Assembly (NCBI RefSeq): GCF_021390535.1 | Contig: NZ_JAJUXG010000003.1 | Span: forward strand, 434,001 to 498,000 | From: Dyadobacter sp. CY312 | GTDB lineage: Bacteria > Bacteroidota > Bacteroidia > Cytophagales > Spirosomataceae | Direction of reading: 5' to 3' | Length of the DNA: 64,000 bases | Part shown: positions 9,155 through 19,051 of the stretch, one piece after another | Numbering within the stretch: the first letter of the stretch is position 1 | Layout of the letters: the number at the start of each line of letters is the position of its first letter | The notes under the pieces: model-generated | Seen by the model: only the letters and a program-made list of their open reading frames with translations | Told to the model about the DNA's origin: nothing | Database searches by the model: none | Program-made: the position numbers and the translations under genes

Positions 9155-10531
9155 ATGAAACACATTCTTTTAATACTGCTGGCCATCATTCCGGTATCCA
9201 TTACGGCACAGAATAATTTCAAGGTACCGCCGTACGAAAAATTTAAACTTAAAAACGGCCTGACTGTATACCTGATGGAACAGCATGAGGTACCGCTCAT
9301 CAACGTTTCGGCGGTATTCGACGCAGGCTCCATTAACGACGGTGCACATTACGGACTTGCAGGGCTAACCGCCGACGGTCTGCTTTTTGGCACTAATAAA
9401 TACTCAAAAGCGCAAATAGAAGAAATGACGGATTTCGTGGGCGCGAGTATCAATACTTATGCTTCCAAAGATAATGCCGGACTAACTTCCTCTTTTGCTG
9501 TTAAAGATCAGGACAAGCTCTTCGATATCATTCATCAGGTGATTATGTTCCCTGCTTTTGACGCGGCTGAGTTTAACAAACACAAAGAAAGAACGCTGCT
9601 CGATCTGGATCAGCAAAAGGAAAGCCCGCGCTCGGTCATTGGAAATTATTTCAATGCATTTGTGTTCAAAAACTTCCCTTACGCTAATCCGGGAGGTGGA
9701 ACAAAATCTACCGTACAGAAAATTTCCGCAGAAGACGCCCGTACTTTTTATAAAAATAACTACACAACTGGCAGAGGTGCGATAGCGATTGTTGGCGACT
9801 TTAAAACCGCTGACATGAAAAAAAGAATCACTTCGATGTTCGGAACATGGAAAACGGCTGAATCCAGAATGGTTAAACGCGTCGCTCCTGATCTGGAATT
9901 TGACAAAAGCCGCGTGCTGCTTGTTAACAAAGAGGATGCCCGCGAAACTACATTCCTGATCGGAGGAAAAGGAGTCGATTATAATTCAAATGACTACGTA
10001 CCGATTCTGGTTGTAAATACGATTCTTGGCGGTCGTTTTACTTCATGGCTCAATGATGCGTTACGTGTAAACTCAGGGTTGACTTATGGAGCGAACAGTC
10101 GTTTCTCTCGTTACAAATATGCAGGTACATTCGCGATCAGCACTTTTACCAAAAATTCTACAACCGTACCGGCGGTGGACATGGCGCTTAATGTACTTGA
10201 TAGCCTGCATAAATCAGGAATTGATGAAACCACGCTTGCATCTGCGAAAGCATATGTCAAAGGAGACTTCCCGCCGGATTATGAATCTGCCGGTGCACTG
10301 GCCCGTTTACTGACAGACATGTTTGTTTTCAATTTCGATGAAAACTACATCAATACGTTTCAAACCAAAGTGGATGGATTAACCACGGCGCAGGTAAAAG
10401 AGATCATCGCTAACTATTTCCCAAAAGATAAATTACAGTTTGTCATGGTTGGGAAGGCAAGCGAGATCAAAGACAAAGTAAAAAAATACGGAGAGATCAC
10501 CGAAAAACAGATCAAAGACGAAGGATTCTGA
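9155..10531 (+). CDS. M16 family peptidase-like protein, non-catalytic partner subunit
   Basis: 458 residues with signal peptide (LLILLAIIPVSITAQ). The position that holds HxxEH in the partner reads AGLTADGLLF (about 69-78), so the zinc site is gone. The C-terminal domain keeps the R/Y pair in RVNSGLTYG (R304, Y311) that binds the substrate backbone in M16 enzymes. The pair with the upstream gene thus carries one zinc site and one R/Y site in separate chains, as known for bacterial M16B heterodimers. It is co-transcribed with the upstream gene and followed by a terminator. Confidence 0.92.
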   Translation: MKHILLILLAIIPVSITAQNNFKVPPYEKFKLKNGLTVYLMEQHEVPLINVSAVFDAGSINDGAHYGLAGLTADGLLFGTNKYSKAQIEEMTDFVGASINTYASKDNAGLTSSFAVKDQDKLFDIIHQVIMFPAFDAAEFNKHKERTLLDLDQQKESPRSVIGNYFNAFVFKNFPYANPGGGTKSTVQKISAEDARTFYKNNYTTGRGAIAIVGDFKTADMKKRITSMFGTWKTAESRMVKRVAPDLEFDKSRVLLVNKEDARETTFLIGGKGVDYNSNDYVPILVVNTILGGRFTSWLNDALRVNSGLTYGANSRFSRYKYAGTFAISTFTKNSTTVPAVDMALNVLDSLHKSGIDETTLASAKAYVKGDFPPDYESAGALARLLTDMFVFNFDENYINTFQTKVDGLTTAQVKEIIANYFPKDKLQFVMVGKASEIKDKVKKYGEITEKQIKDEGF

Positions 10532-10559
10532 GTGATTGCATACTAAATATCTTATTTGA

Positions 10560-10606
10560 AAACAGACAACCCGGAGCCTCAGCAACGATCTCCGGGTTGT
10601 CTGTTT
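10560..10606 (+). terminator. intrinsic terminator of the M16 pair
   Basis: A 17-bp perfect stem (10560-10576 with 10590-10606) with 13-nt loop ends in a short T-run. It lies 29 nt after the second M16 gene. Confidence 0.85.
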
Positions 10607-10682
10607 CATCAGTAGGTTTTTAAGATGCAACTACTTTTAAGTATTTATGAAAAGAGATAGATCAAACTTAAAATATCTGAAA

Positions 10683-11534
10683 ATGAAAAGAAAAGGATTG
10701 GGACTACTGTTGCTGGCTTTGATGTTTGGCAATTTGAGTTATGCCCAAAAGGCACTTTATACGAAACCCATTGGCTTGCAGGCATATACTTTCCGTGGAA
10801 GCTGGCCTAATGGTATTGAGGCTACCCTTGACACCATCAAATCTTTGGGAGTAACTGAAATGGAAGGCGGCCCGATCAAAGGCATGTCAACAGAAGAACT
10901 TCGGAAGCAGCTCGACAAGAGAGGTATAAAAATGGTGTCGATTGGCGCTGATTATAACGAACTCGCCAAGAGCACCGACGAAACAGTAAAAAACGCTAAA
11001 ATCCTGGGTGCCAAATATGTGATGGTCGCCTGGATTCCCCATGATTCAAAAGGTTTTACTCTTGAGAATGCGAAAAAGGCTGTCGCTGATTTCAACAAAT
11101 CCGGCAAAACTTTGAAGGAGAATGGTATTACGCTCACATATCACAACCACGGTTACGAGTTTGTGCCTTATGAAGACGGTACGCTTTTCGATTACATCGT
11201 TAAAAACACCAATCCGGAATACGTATCCTTTGAAATGGACATACTCTGGACCGCATTTCCAGGCCAGGATCCGGCAGCACTATTAACCAAATATGGCAAA
11301 CGCTGGAAGCTGATGCACCTGAAAGATCTCAAAAAAGGAGTTGTGGGTAATCTTTCCGGCGGTACACCCACGACCAATGATGTGGCGCTCGGAACCGGCT
11401 CCATCGACATTCCGACAGTGCTGAAAGCGGCGAAAAAAGCAGGCATCGAACATTATTTCATTGAAGATGAGAGCCCGTCTTACCTGAAACAAATACCAGT
11501 AACGATCGCTTACATAAAAGGCTTAAAAGAGTAA
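10683..11534 (+). CDS. exported sugar phosphate isomerase/epimerase-like TIM barrel
   Basis: 283 residues from the ATG at 10683, preferred because it starts a good signal peptide (KGLGLLLLALMFGNLSYAQ); the frame is open 12 codons upstream. The AP-endonuclease-2/xylose-isomerase-like barrel shows PIGLQAYTFR, TYHNHGYEF (metal His), VSFEMDILWT, LMHLKDLKKG and the final HYFIEDESPS, the usual ladder of metal ligands and catalytic acids. Members interconvert sugars or inositols; the exported ones are common in Bacteroidota glycan catabolism and the substrate here is unknown. The gene has its own terminator and precedes a second, divergent member of the same superfamily. Confidence 0.88.
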   Translation: MKRKGLGLLLLALMFGNLSYAQKALYTKPIGLQAYTFRGSWPNGIEATLDTIKSLGVTEMEGGPIKGMSTEELRKQLDKRGIKMVSIGADYNELAKSTDETVKNAKILGAKYVMVAWIPHDSKGFTLENAKKAVADFNKSGKTLKENGITLTYHNHGYEFVPYEDGTLFDYIVKNTNPEYVSFEMDILWTAFPGQDPAALLTKYGKRWKLMHLKDLKKGVVGNLSGGTPTTNDVALGTGSIDIPTVLKAAKKAGIEHYFIEDESPSYLKQIPVTIAYIKGLKE

Positions 11535-11560
11535 TACCTTTCAGATCCAAAAACTTTATA

Positions 11561-11603
11561 AACCTTCGCAGCTTAAATCCGTCTAAGCTGTGAAGGTTTT
11601 TTT
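11561..11603 (+). terminator. intrinsic terminator
   Basis: A 15-bp stem (11561-11575 with 11584-11598, one G-U pair) is followed by seven T residues. Confidence 0.9.
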
Positions 11604-11645
11604 ATGACCCGACTTATCAGGAAGTAGCACTTACAGACAAACCAC

Positions 11646-12536
11646 ATGAAATCAAAAATGAACCGGAGAGAGGCATTAGCCACAGGAATAGCAACTTTTT
11701 CTGCTTTTATGGCCATGACTGGTCCGTCTATCAGGAAGTATCACATCAGCGTTCAGCTCTATTCAGTTCGGGATGATATGAAAAAAGATCCTGTCAAAAC
11801 ACTAAGCAAAATTGCTGAGATGGGTTACCGGGAAGTAGAGCCGGCAAGTTATGTGGATCACAAAATATACGGATTTACGGCCCCCGAATTCAGAAAAATA
11901 ACGGATGATTTCGGGCTGAGCGTACTGACCTCTCATACCGCATTCAAAAAAGCGCATTGGCTGAAAGACAAAAACGACATTACGGACGTCTATAAAAAAA
12001 CAATTGAAGATGCGCTTATTACAGGTCAGCGAATGCTTGTTGTCCCAAGTTTCGATTGGGATAAAAACAATATTGAAGAAGTAAAAAAAGGCATTGAGGC
12101 ATTTAACAAAATGGGAGAACTCGCTTCTAATTCAGGATTGGAAATCGGATTTCACAACCATCATCAGGAATTTGAAATCATGCATGACGGTGCTTATTTG
12201 TACGATTTCATGCTCAAAGAATGGGATAGACGATTCATTAGCCAGCAGTTGGATATTGCCAACATGTCGGTTGCGGGAGTGGACCCAATGGTTTTTCTCA
12301 GGAAATACCCCCATTATTATTCCTCCATTCACGTTAAGGATTTTGACAAAAATACAAAGCTCAGTACCCACCTTGGCGAAGGAAATCTGGATCTGGACAC
12401 GATTTTAACCTTTGCCAAAAAGAACACGCAAATCCAATACTGGGTGATAGAACAGGAAGATTACGGCACCAAAACGCCCTTGGACGCAGTTGAATATGAT
12501 CTTAACCGGTTCAAACGGTTTGGTTTTATTGGATGA
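11646..12536 (+). CDS. sugar phosphate isomerase/epimerase-like TIM barrel with twin-arginine leader
   Basis: 296 residues. The N-terminus MNRREALATG followed by a hydrophobic stretch (IATFSAFMAMTG) looks like a Tat signal, meaning export after folding. The barrel shows ISVQLYSVRDD, MGYREVEPASY, GFHNHHQEFE, SQQLDIANMSVAG, SIHVKDFD and YWVIEQEDYG, the conserved metal and acid positions of the IolE/xylose-isomerase-like superfamily. Substrate unknown. It is separated from the preceding homologue by a terminator, so it is probably a separate transcript. Similarity between the two is at fold level, not a recent duplication. Confidence 0.88.
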   Translation: MKSKMNRREALATGIATFSAFMAMTGPSIRKYHISVQLYSVRDDMKKDPVKTLSKIAEMGYREVEPASYVDHKIYGFTAPEFRKITDDFGLSVLTSHTAFKKAHWLKDKNDITDVYKKTIEDALITGQRMLVVPSFDWDKNNIEEVKKGIEAFNKMGELASNSGLEIGFHNHHQEFEIMHDGAYLYDFMLKEWDRRFISQQLDIANMSVAGVDPMVFLRKYPHYYSSIHVKDFDKNTKLSTHLGEGNLDLDTILTFAKKNTQIQYWVIEQEDYGTKTPLDAVEYDLNRFKRFGFIG

Positions 12537-12716
12537 AGGAGTGTAAAAGCAGTGATTAAAATGAGCACAATCACCTGACAGCAAGAGGTTAGTGAAGTAT
12601 TTCTTTAAATAAAATAATGATTTGTATGAATTTCCAATGGACAAAAACTTTGGCTTCATAATATCGCTATCTTAGAGAAGTCCTTATATCCTTACTGTAA
12701 TTATTCACTCCGTTTT

Positions 12717-14957
12717 ATGAAAAAACTATACAGGAAAGCCATCGGCCTGCTGCTTATTTCTCCGCTATTGTTGACGCCTGCCAATTCTCAGAATCTTATG
12801 GGGTTTGGCTCAGAGGCAGCAAAAAAACAACTCGAACTGGAAGCAGCATTTGACAAACAACTGCAAGCCAATAACCTGCGTGACTGGATGAAACATATGA
12901 CGGCATTCCCACACCAACTGGGGGCGGCATACGGGCTCGATAATGCGCTTTTCATTCGTAACAAACTGACTTCCTGGGGTTTTGAGGCTCATCTGGACAC
13001 CGTGCATGTTTTATTCCCGACTCCAAAAGTGAGGATCCTGGAATTGACAGCACCTACAAAATTCAAGGCCCTTCTTACCGAAAGAGCTGTTAAAGAAGAC
13101 GCCACTTCCGGACAAACGAAAGATGTTTTACCTCCCTATCATGCATTTTCAGCGAACGGGGATGTAACGGCGGAACTGGTGTATGTCAACTATGGCATAC
13201 CGGAAGACTACGAAGAACTGGCCAAGCTTGGCGTTGACGTAAAGGGTAAGATTGTCATAGCCAAATACGGTAATTCCTGGCGGGGAATTAAACCCAAAGT
13301 GGCTTACGAAAATGGAGCAATAGGCTGTATCATTTATTCCGACCCAAAAGAAGACGGATATTTTCAAGGTGACGTATATCCAAAAGGTCCATTCAAAAAC
13401 GAAGCAGGTGCGCAGCGTGGTTCGGTGGTGGATCTTCCACTGGCTCCTGGTGATCCTTTGACAAATGGCTTTGTAGCCAGTGCGAAAAACAAACGTCTAA
13501 CGGTGGAAGAAGCACCAAGCATGATGAAAATTCCGGTATTGCCGATCTCCTATGGCGACGCCCTGCCTTTGCTAAAAGCATTGGGTGGACAAATAGCTCC
13601 TGCTGCGTGGCGAGGCGCTTTACCAATTACATACCACATAGGTCCGGGACCTGCCAAAGTGCATTTGAAACTGGAATTTAACTTTGATATAGTACCGGCC
13701 TACAATGTGATCGCAACGATAAAAGGAAGTCAGTTTCCTGACCAGTGGGTGGTACGGGGCAATCACCATGATGCGTGGGTATTCGGAGCGAGCGACCCTG
13801 TGAGCGGTGCCGTGGCAGAAATGGAAGAGGCAAGAGCGATAGGTGAATTGCTTAAAACAGGCTGGAAGCCAAAGAGAACCATCGTTTATTGCTGGTGGGA
13901 CGGAGAAGAGCCAGGATTACTTGGTTCTACCGAATGGGTTGAAAAATACAAAAACATATTATCAGAAAAAACTGTCGTTTATGTGAATACCGACGGTAAC
14001 GGACGTGGATACCTGGGGGCAAGCGGATCACATACGCTCGAAAAATTCATCAATCAGGTGGGCCGCGATGTAGTGGATCCGGAAAAAGGAACGAGTATTA
14101 TTGACCGGCTTCGTTCTCGAACAATCATGAACGGCACTCCTGTGGCAAAACAGGAAGCCCGTACCCGCACCGACCTGCGAATTGGCGCATTAGGCTCCGG
14201 CTCCGATTACACACCATTTATCCAGCATTTGGGTATATCTTCGCTTAACCTGGGATTTGGCGGTGAGGACAGCGGCGGTGACTACCATTCCATTTACGAT
14301 TCCTACGACAACTATGTACGTTTCAAGGATGGCGATTTTGCGTATGGAGTGGCTTTGGCAAAAACTGCCGGCAGATCGATACTGCGGTTTGCCGATGCAG
14401 AAGTTTTGCCATTCGATTTCAGTAATTTTTCCAATACCGTGCAAATGTATGCGACAGAGGTAAAGAAGGAGCTGGAAACCGTCAGAACCAAAGCCGAAGA
14501 CCACAACAAGCTCATGGCTGAAAGCAGATTTGAAGCTGTTGCCGATCCAAAGGATACTTTTGTAAAACCTGTCAAAATGGATGTGGCTCCTTATATGAAC
14601 TTTGCTTCGTTGGAAAATGCTTTGGCAACACTTGAAAAAAGTGCATCTGCCTATGCAAAAGCATCTGCGAATGTAGCGAGAGCTTCGGGTGACAAACTGG
14701 CCGAACTCAACGAAATTCTTTACAAAACTGAAAGAAACCTGATTCATCCGGACGGGCTGCCCAGAAGACCATGGTATAAACACCAGATATACGCCCCCGG
14801 TTTTTACACAGGCTATGGCGTAAAAACGCTCCCAATGATTCGGGAAGCCATAGAACAGCGTAACTGGGTAGAAGCGGAGCAAGGAATACTTCGTGTAAGC
14901 GAAAATTTGAAAAAGTATACGGCAGAGATAGATAAGGCAACGGAGTTGCTGAAATAG
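12717..14957 (+). CDS. secreted M28 peptidase, glutamate carboxypeptidase II-like, with PA domain
   Basis: 746 residues with signal peptide (LLLISPLLLTPANSQ). A protease-associated domain occupies about 150-310. The di-zinc M28 domain has ligands H350 (GNHHD), bridging D360 (GASDP), catalytic E397 and ligand E398 (WDGEEPGLLGS), D426 (VNTDG) and H524 (YHSIYDSY), spaced as in human GCPII. A helical dimerisation-type domain follows from about 580. It probably trims peptides in the periplasm or outside. It is monocistronic; a terminator follows. Confidence 0.94.
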   Translation: MKKLYRKAIGLLLISPLLLTPANSQNLMGFGSEAAKKQLELEAAFDKQLQANNLRDWMKHMTAFPHQLGAAYGLDNALFIRNKLTSWGFEAHLDTVHVLFPTPKVRILELTAPTKFKALLTERAVKEDATSGQTKDVLPPYHAFSANGDVTAELVYVNYGIPEDYEELAKLGVDVKGKIVIAKYGNSWRGIKPKVAYENGAIGCIIYSDPKEDGYFQGDVYPKGPFKNEAGAQRGSVVDLPLAPGDPLTNGFVASAKNKRLTVEEAPSMMKIPVLPISYGDALPLLKALGGQIAPAAWRGALPITYHIGPGPAKVHLKLEFNFDIVPAYNVIATIKGSQFPDQWVVRGNHHDAWVFGASDPVSGAVAEMEEARAIGELLKTGWKPKRTIVYCWWDGEEPGLLGSTEWVEKYKNILSEKTVVYVNTDGNGRGYLGASGSHTLEKFINQVGRDVVDPEKGTSIIDRLRSRTIMNGTPVAKQEARTRTDLRIGALGSGSDYTPFIQHLGISSLNLGFGGEDSGGDYHSIYDSYDNYVRFKDGDFAYGVALAKTAGRSILRFADAEVLPFDFSNFSNTVQMYATEVKKELETVRTKAEDHNKLMAESRFEAVADPKDTFVKPVKMDVAPYMNFASLENALATLEKSASAYAKASANVARASGDKLAELNEILYKTERNLIHPDGLPRRPWYKHQIYAPGFYTGYGVKTLPMIREAIEQRNWVEAEQGILRVSENLKKYTAEIDKATELLK

Positions 14958-14974
14958 GAAAACGTATTCAAACT

Positions 14975-15017
14975 AAAATCCCCAATGACTAGCAAGAAGT
15001 TAGTAATTGGGGATTTT
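14975..15017 (+). terminator. intrinsic terminator of the M28 gene
   Basis: A 17-bp stem with one mismatch (14975-14991 with 15001-15017) is A-rich at the 5' end and T-rich at the 3' end. It stands 17 nt after the stop codon. Confidence 0.8.
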
Positions 15018-15121
15018 GACGAAAGAGCCACCAATAACTAGTTCATTATCAAACCAACCATCTTATAGTTATAAATCAGAACCGTAGTCATTTACATTTC
15101 ATGACTGGTTTAGCAAAACAG

Positions 15122-15157
15122 TTGGGACAAAAAAAAATGAATTTTTTTTTGTCCCAA
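15122..15157. repeat. perfect 17-bp inverted repeat with 2-nt centre
   Basis: TTGGGAC, nine A and a T are mirrored exactly around a central GA, giving a 36-bp palindrome in the 513-bp gap before the 15471 gene. It is too tight a loop for a classical terminator unless the A/T base opens, and a terminator already serves the upstream gene. It could be an extragenic palindromic element or a cruciform site. Confidence 0.8.
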
Positions 15158-15298
15158 AGTGACCTGGCTCCCTTCTCACAGTCTATATCCCACAAAACAC
15201 GCATTATTTACGCGATTACACACATTATAGTTTTTTATCACTTCATCAGCAAGCTGAAAATTTTGAGTTAACACTATTCATCAGCACACTATTAATTT

Positions 15299-15339
15299 AA
15301 ACCTGTTTGGAAGGCTAACACCAACCGAGCAGGTTTTTT
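15299..15339 (+). terminator. orphan intrinsic-terminator-like hairpin
   Basis: AAACCTG at 15299-15305 pairs with CAGGTTT at 15330-15336, an inner TTGG/CCAA pairing is possible, and six T follow. No gene lies between it and the M28 terminator at 15017, so it may end an unannotated small RNA. Confidence 0.45.
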
Positions 15340-15413
15340 CTTGCTATTAATCCACTCATACCAAAATTAAACCATCCATGTACTTTGTATAACATAGTAC
15401 CTAGCATAACATA

Positions 15414-15421
15414 TACATTTG
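15414..15421 (+). promoter_or_regulatory. TAnnTTTG -7 box for the 15471 gene
   Basis: TACATTTG lies 49 nt before the start codon, with a purine-rich AAAGGAG at 15432-15438. The spacing to the nearest upstream TTG is too long for a clean -33 element. Confidence 0.4.
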
Positions 15422-15470
15422 TCTTGTTCTTAAAGGAGAACAAAAAGTCAAATCATAAAAATCATTAGCC

Positions 15471-15851
15471 ATGAAAACTTACATAAAATCACTGATCGCT
15501 GTTTTTGCATTGAGTACATTATTCGCATTTGAAGCAAATGCCGAAGACAAAGAATCCAAAAAATCGGCTGCCTTTGGCACCGGTATTTACATGATGAAAT
15601 CGGGCAATATTAATCTCAGCGTCGAAAAATTTAATGACAAGCAAACAGTAATACAGCTCGAAAACGAAAAGGGGGAAATCCTGTACAGAGAAGTGACTGG
15701 CAAACGTGTTACAAAATTCAGAAGATCTTTGGATATCAGCACATTGCCCGCAGGAAACTACACCATTGAAGTGACCAGCGACGGACAAACTCAATCTAAA
15801 AATCTGGAACTTCACGAGAAAAAAGCAGAACGAATGATCTCGCTGAAATAG
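15471..15851 (+). CDS. small secreted protein, beta-sandwich-like, function unknown
   Basis: 126 residues with a signal peptide (IKSLIAVFALSTLFAFEANA). The mature part ends in RSLDISTLPAGNYTIEVTSDG, which resembles the strand pattern of DUF3244-type or T9SS C-terminal beta-sandwich modules of Bacteroidota. Here that module is essentially the whole protein rather than a tail. I cannot assign a function. It is monocistronic, with a long perfect terminator shared with convergent leuS. Confidence 0.8.
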   Translation: MKTYIKSLIAVFALSTLFAFEANAEDKESKKSAAFGTGIYMMKSGNINLSVEKFNDKQTVIQLENEKGEILYREVTGKRVTKFRRSLDISTLPAGNYTIEVTSDGQTQSKNLELHEKKAERMISLK

Positions 15852-15862
15852 ATTCAATACCC

Positions 15863-15919
15863 TACAAAACAAAGAGGATGACAAAGCTTACAAAAGCCAG
15901 TCATCCTCTTTGTTTTGTA
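15863..15919. terminator. bidirectional terminator between the small secreted protein gene and leuS
   Basis: A 20-bp perfect stem (15863-15882 with 15900-15919) has a 17-nt loop. It is A-rich on one side and T-rich on the other, so it fits both converging transcripts. Confidence 0.9.
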
Positions 15920-15925
15920 CTCATA

Positions 15926-18745
15926 TTACAATACTACGTTCACAATACGCTTCGGCACTACGATCACCTTTTTAGGAGTTTTCCCTTCCATCCATTTCTG
16001 CACAACTTCATTTGCCAGTACCTCTTTTTCAATATCAGCTGCGGGAGTATCCAATGCAAATGGCAACGATATTCTCACCTTTCCATTGATCTGAACAGGA
16101 TATTCAAAAGTGGCTTCGATGACATATTCCGGATTGAATTTCGGAAATGCTGCTTTTGAAACCATTCCTTTTTCATTACCCAGTGCATCCCATAGTTCTT
16201 CCGAAATATGCGGCGCATATGGCGACAACAAAATAACCAATTCCTGCAATACTTCTTTACTGTTGCATTTAAGGCTGCTCAGTTCATTTACACACACCAT
16301 AAATGCACTTACAGCTGTATTGAATGAGAAGTTTTCAATATCCTCTGCAATCTTTTTAATCGTTTTGTGCAAGGTTTTAAGCTCCTCCGGTTTAGCAGGA
16401 ACGTCTTTCACCACCCACTGGCCCATGTCGTTGTAGAACAAACGCCAGAACTTACGTATGAAACGATATGTACCGTCAATACCATTCGTATTCCATGGTT
16501 TGGCCTGCTCCAAAGGGCCCAGGAACATTTCATAAAGACGCAGGGTGTCAGCTCCATATCGGGTTACAATGTCGTCAGGGTTGACCACATTGAACTTAGA
16601 CTTCGACATTTTCTCTACTTCCCATCCGCAGTTATATTTTCCATCCTCCAATATGAATTCAGCATGTTCACCGGCGATATCGTTACGTGTAGCTTTGAAT
16701 TTCTCTACATCAAGCACGTCATTTTCGACAATGTTCACATCCACATGAAGTGCTGTTACGTCATATTGTGATTTAAGTCCGGCACTTACAAAAACGGGTT
16801 TGCTGTAATTATCGCTTTTTACCCTGTAAACGAAGTTGCTCCGTCCCTGGATCATACCCTGGTTTATGAGCTTTTTGAAAGGCTCTTCTTCTGGCACAAA
16901 TCCACGGTCTTTCAGGAATTTGTTCCAAAAACGGCTGTAAAGCAAATGCCCAGTCGCGTGCTCAGTACCACCGATGTACAAATCCACATCTTTCCAGTAT
17001 TCGATTGCTTCCTTAGATGCGAAATCTGATTCATTTTTTGGATCCATGTAGCGATACCAGTACCAGCTGCTTCCTGCCCAACCCGGCATGGTGCTCAACT
17101 CATATTGGTTTCCACTGCCGTGTGCCCAGCCTTCCGCTCTCCCCAACGGCGGCTCTCCGCTTTCTGTTGGTAGATATTTGTCTACCTCAGGCAAGTTAAG
17201 AGGCAATTCGCTTTCGTCAAGCAAGTATGGCAAAGCCTGTCCGCTGCTGTCATTTTTGTAGTAAACAGGAACGGGTTCTCCCCAGTATCTCTGCCGGCCA
17301 AACACAGCATCTCTCAAACGGTAGTTGATTTTTCCTTTACCAACACCTTTTTCCTCCACCCAATCAATCAGCGTTTTGTTGGCTTCATGGAAAGTCATGC
17401 CGTTGATGATACCCGAATTGATGTATTTCCCTTCCTTGGTAGCATCAGCCTGGATATCCGTTTCTTTTTGTGCATCCAGAATCGGAATAATCGGCAATCC
17501 AAAATGTGTAGCAAAATTCCAGTCACGCTGATCTCCGGACGGGACAGCCATTACAGCTCCCGTTCCATATCCTGCCAAAACATAATCGGCAATGTACACC
17601 GGCACTTTTTCACCGTTCAAAGGATTCAATACATATGCACCCGTAAACGCGCCTGAAACCGTTTTAACATCCGACATCCGATCCCTTTCAGACCGCTTTT
17701 TGGTCATGTCTATGTAGGCGTCAATATCTGCACGTTGCTCAGGCGTGGTGATCACATCCACCAGCTCATGCTCGGGAGCAATTACCATAAATGTAACACC
17801 GTAAATCGTATCAACACGGGTTGTGAAAACTTCAATAGCCTCTGCTCCATTCCCTTTGCTTTCTGCCAATTGAAACCTCACCAACGCTCCTACCGATCGT
17901 CCGATCCAGTTACGCTGCTGTTCTTTTAGCGAGTCGGTCCAGTCGACAGTATCCAGCCCATCCAAAAGTCTTTGTGAATAAGCTGTAATCCGCATCATCC
18001 ACTGACGCATCAGTTTTTGAATAACAGGGAAACCACCGCGTTCCGAAACACCGTCTTTTACTTCATCATTGCTCAACACCGAGCCAAGTGCCGGACACCA
18101 GTTCACAGTCGCGTCTGCTACGTAAGTCAGGCGGTATTTCAGTGTAGTTTTATATTGTTCTTCTTCCGTATATGCATTCCAGTCGGCAGCTGTAAATGGG
18201 GTTGTGTCTTCATCGCAGGCCGCATTCACCTTCTGATTCCCCCCTTTTGAAAATCGTTCGGTTAATGTGTCAATTGCCTCCGCCTGCTGTGTATCGTTGT
18301 TATACCAGCTGTTGAAAAGCTCCATAAATATCCACTGCGTCCATTTGTAGTACGAAGGATCTGATGTACGCACCTCACGACTCCAGTCATAACTCAAACC
18401 AAGATTTTTGAGCTGCTCAATATACCTGGTTATGTTTTGTTCCGTTGTTATAGCCGGGTGCTGACCAGTCTGAATCGCATACTGCTCAGCAGGCAACCCA
18501 AAACTATCAAATCCCATCGGATGCAAAACATTAAATCCTTTTAGCCGTTTGTATCGTGAGTATATATCAGAAGCGATATAGCCCAGTGGATGGCCAACGT
18601 GCAAGCCCGCACCTGACGGATAGGGAAACATGTCCAGCACGTAATACTTGGGAAGTACCGACTCATTTTCAACTTTAAAAACACCATTTTCTTCCCAAAA
18701 ATCCTGCCACTTTTTTTCAATATCCTTGTGACTATACTCACTCAT
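15926..18745 (-). CDS. leuS: leucyl-tRNA synthetase
   Basis: 939 residues, typical for the bacterial enzyme that charges tRNA-Leu and edits mischarged products. The class I signature is HVGH (49-52) and the KMSKS loop is at 712-716. The CP1 editing domain is recognisable by [20 protein letters not shown] at about 310-330. The C-terminal part ends in [17 protein letters not shown]. It is monocistronic. A TATTTTTG box on the minus strand at 18867-18860 is a plausible -7 element. Confidence 0.98.
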   Translation of the reverse strand: MSEYSHKDIEKKWQDFWEENGVFKVENESVLPKYYVLDMFPYPSGAGLHVGHPLGYIASDIYSRYKRLKGFNVLHPMGFDSFGLPAEQYAIQTGQHPAITTEQNITRYIEQLKNLGLSYDWSREVRTSDPSYYKWTQWIFMELFNSWYNNDTQQAEAIDTLTERFSKGGNQKVNAACDEDTTPFTAADWNAYTEEEQYKTTLKYRLTYVADATVNWCPALGSVLSNDEVKDGVSERGGFPVIQKLMRQWMMRITAYSQRLLDGLDTVDWTDSLKEQQRNWIGRSVGALVRFQLAESKGNGAEAIEVFTTRVDTIYGVTFMVIAPEHELVDVITTPEQRADIDAYIDMTKKRSERDRMSDVKTVSGAFTGAYVLNPLNGEKVPVYIADYVLAGYGTGAVMAVPSGDQRDWNFATHFGLPIIPILDAQKETDIQADATKEGKYINSGIINGMTFHEANKTLIDWVEEKGVGKGKINYRLRDAVFGRQRYWGEPVPVYYKNDSSGQALPYLLDESELPLNLPEVDKYLPTESGEPPLGRAEGWAHGSGNQYELSTMPGWAGSSWYWYRYMDPKNESDFASKEAIEYWKDVDLYIGGTEHATGHLLYSRFWNKFLKDRGFVPEEEPFKKLINQGMIQGRSNFVYRVKSDNYSKPVFVSAGLKSQYDVTALHVDVNIVENDVLDVEKFKATRNDIAGEHAEFILEDGKYNCGWEVEKMSKSKFNVVNPDDIVTRYGADTLRLYEMFLGPLEQAKPWNTNGIDGTYRFIRKFWRLFYNDMGQWVVKDVPAKPEELKTLHKTIKKIAEDIENFSFNTAVSAFMVCVNELSSLKCNSKEVLQELVILLSPYAPHISEELWDALGNEKGMVSKAAFPKFNPEYVIEATFEYPVQINGKVRISLPFALDTPAADIEKEVLANEVVQKWMEGKTPKKVIVVPKRIVNVVL

Positions 18746-19051
18746 AATTATTAACCATTTATTATCGATAACCCTTATTAATATTTGAAATACAACCAGT
18801 TAAACAAAGACCATTTACTTTTTATTTAACTGCATACTTAGCCAAGCTAAAATTGCCCGCAAAAATAGTTGATTTGATTGTATTCAGCGCAGTGACGTAT
18901 CACAATAGATCGAAAAAGACATTTTTTGAACATGCAAATTGAGCAAAACACGAAATACAAGACAATCGAAAATCCGATCAGGCATGGCTTTTGCTACAAC
19001 CAGGATTTTAACATAACCAGATTCCGCTTACAAATTCTAATTCACATTGCT

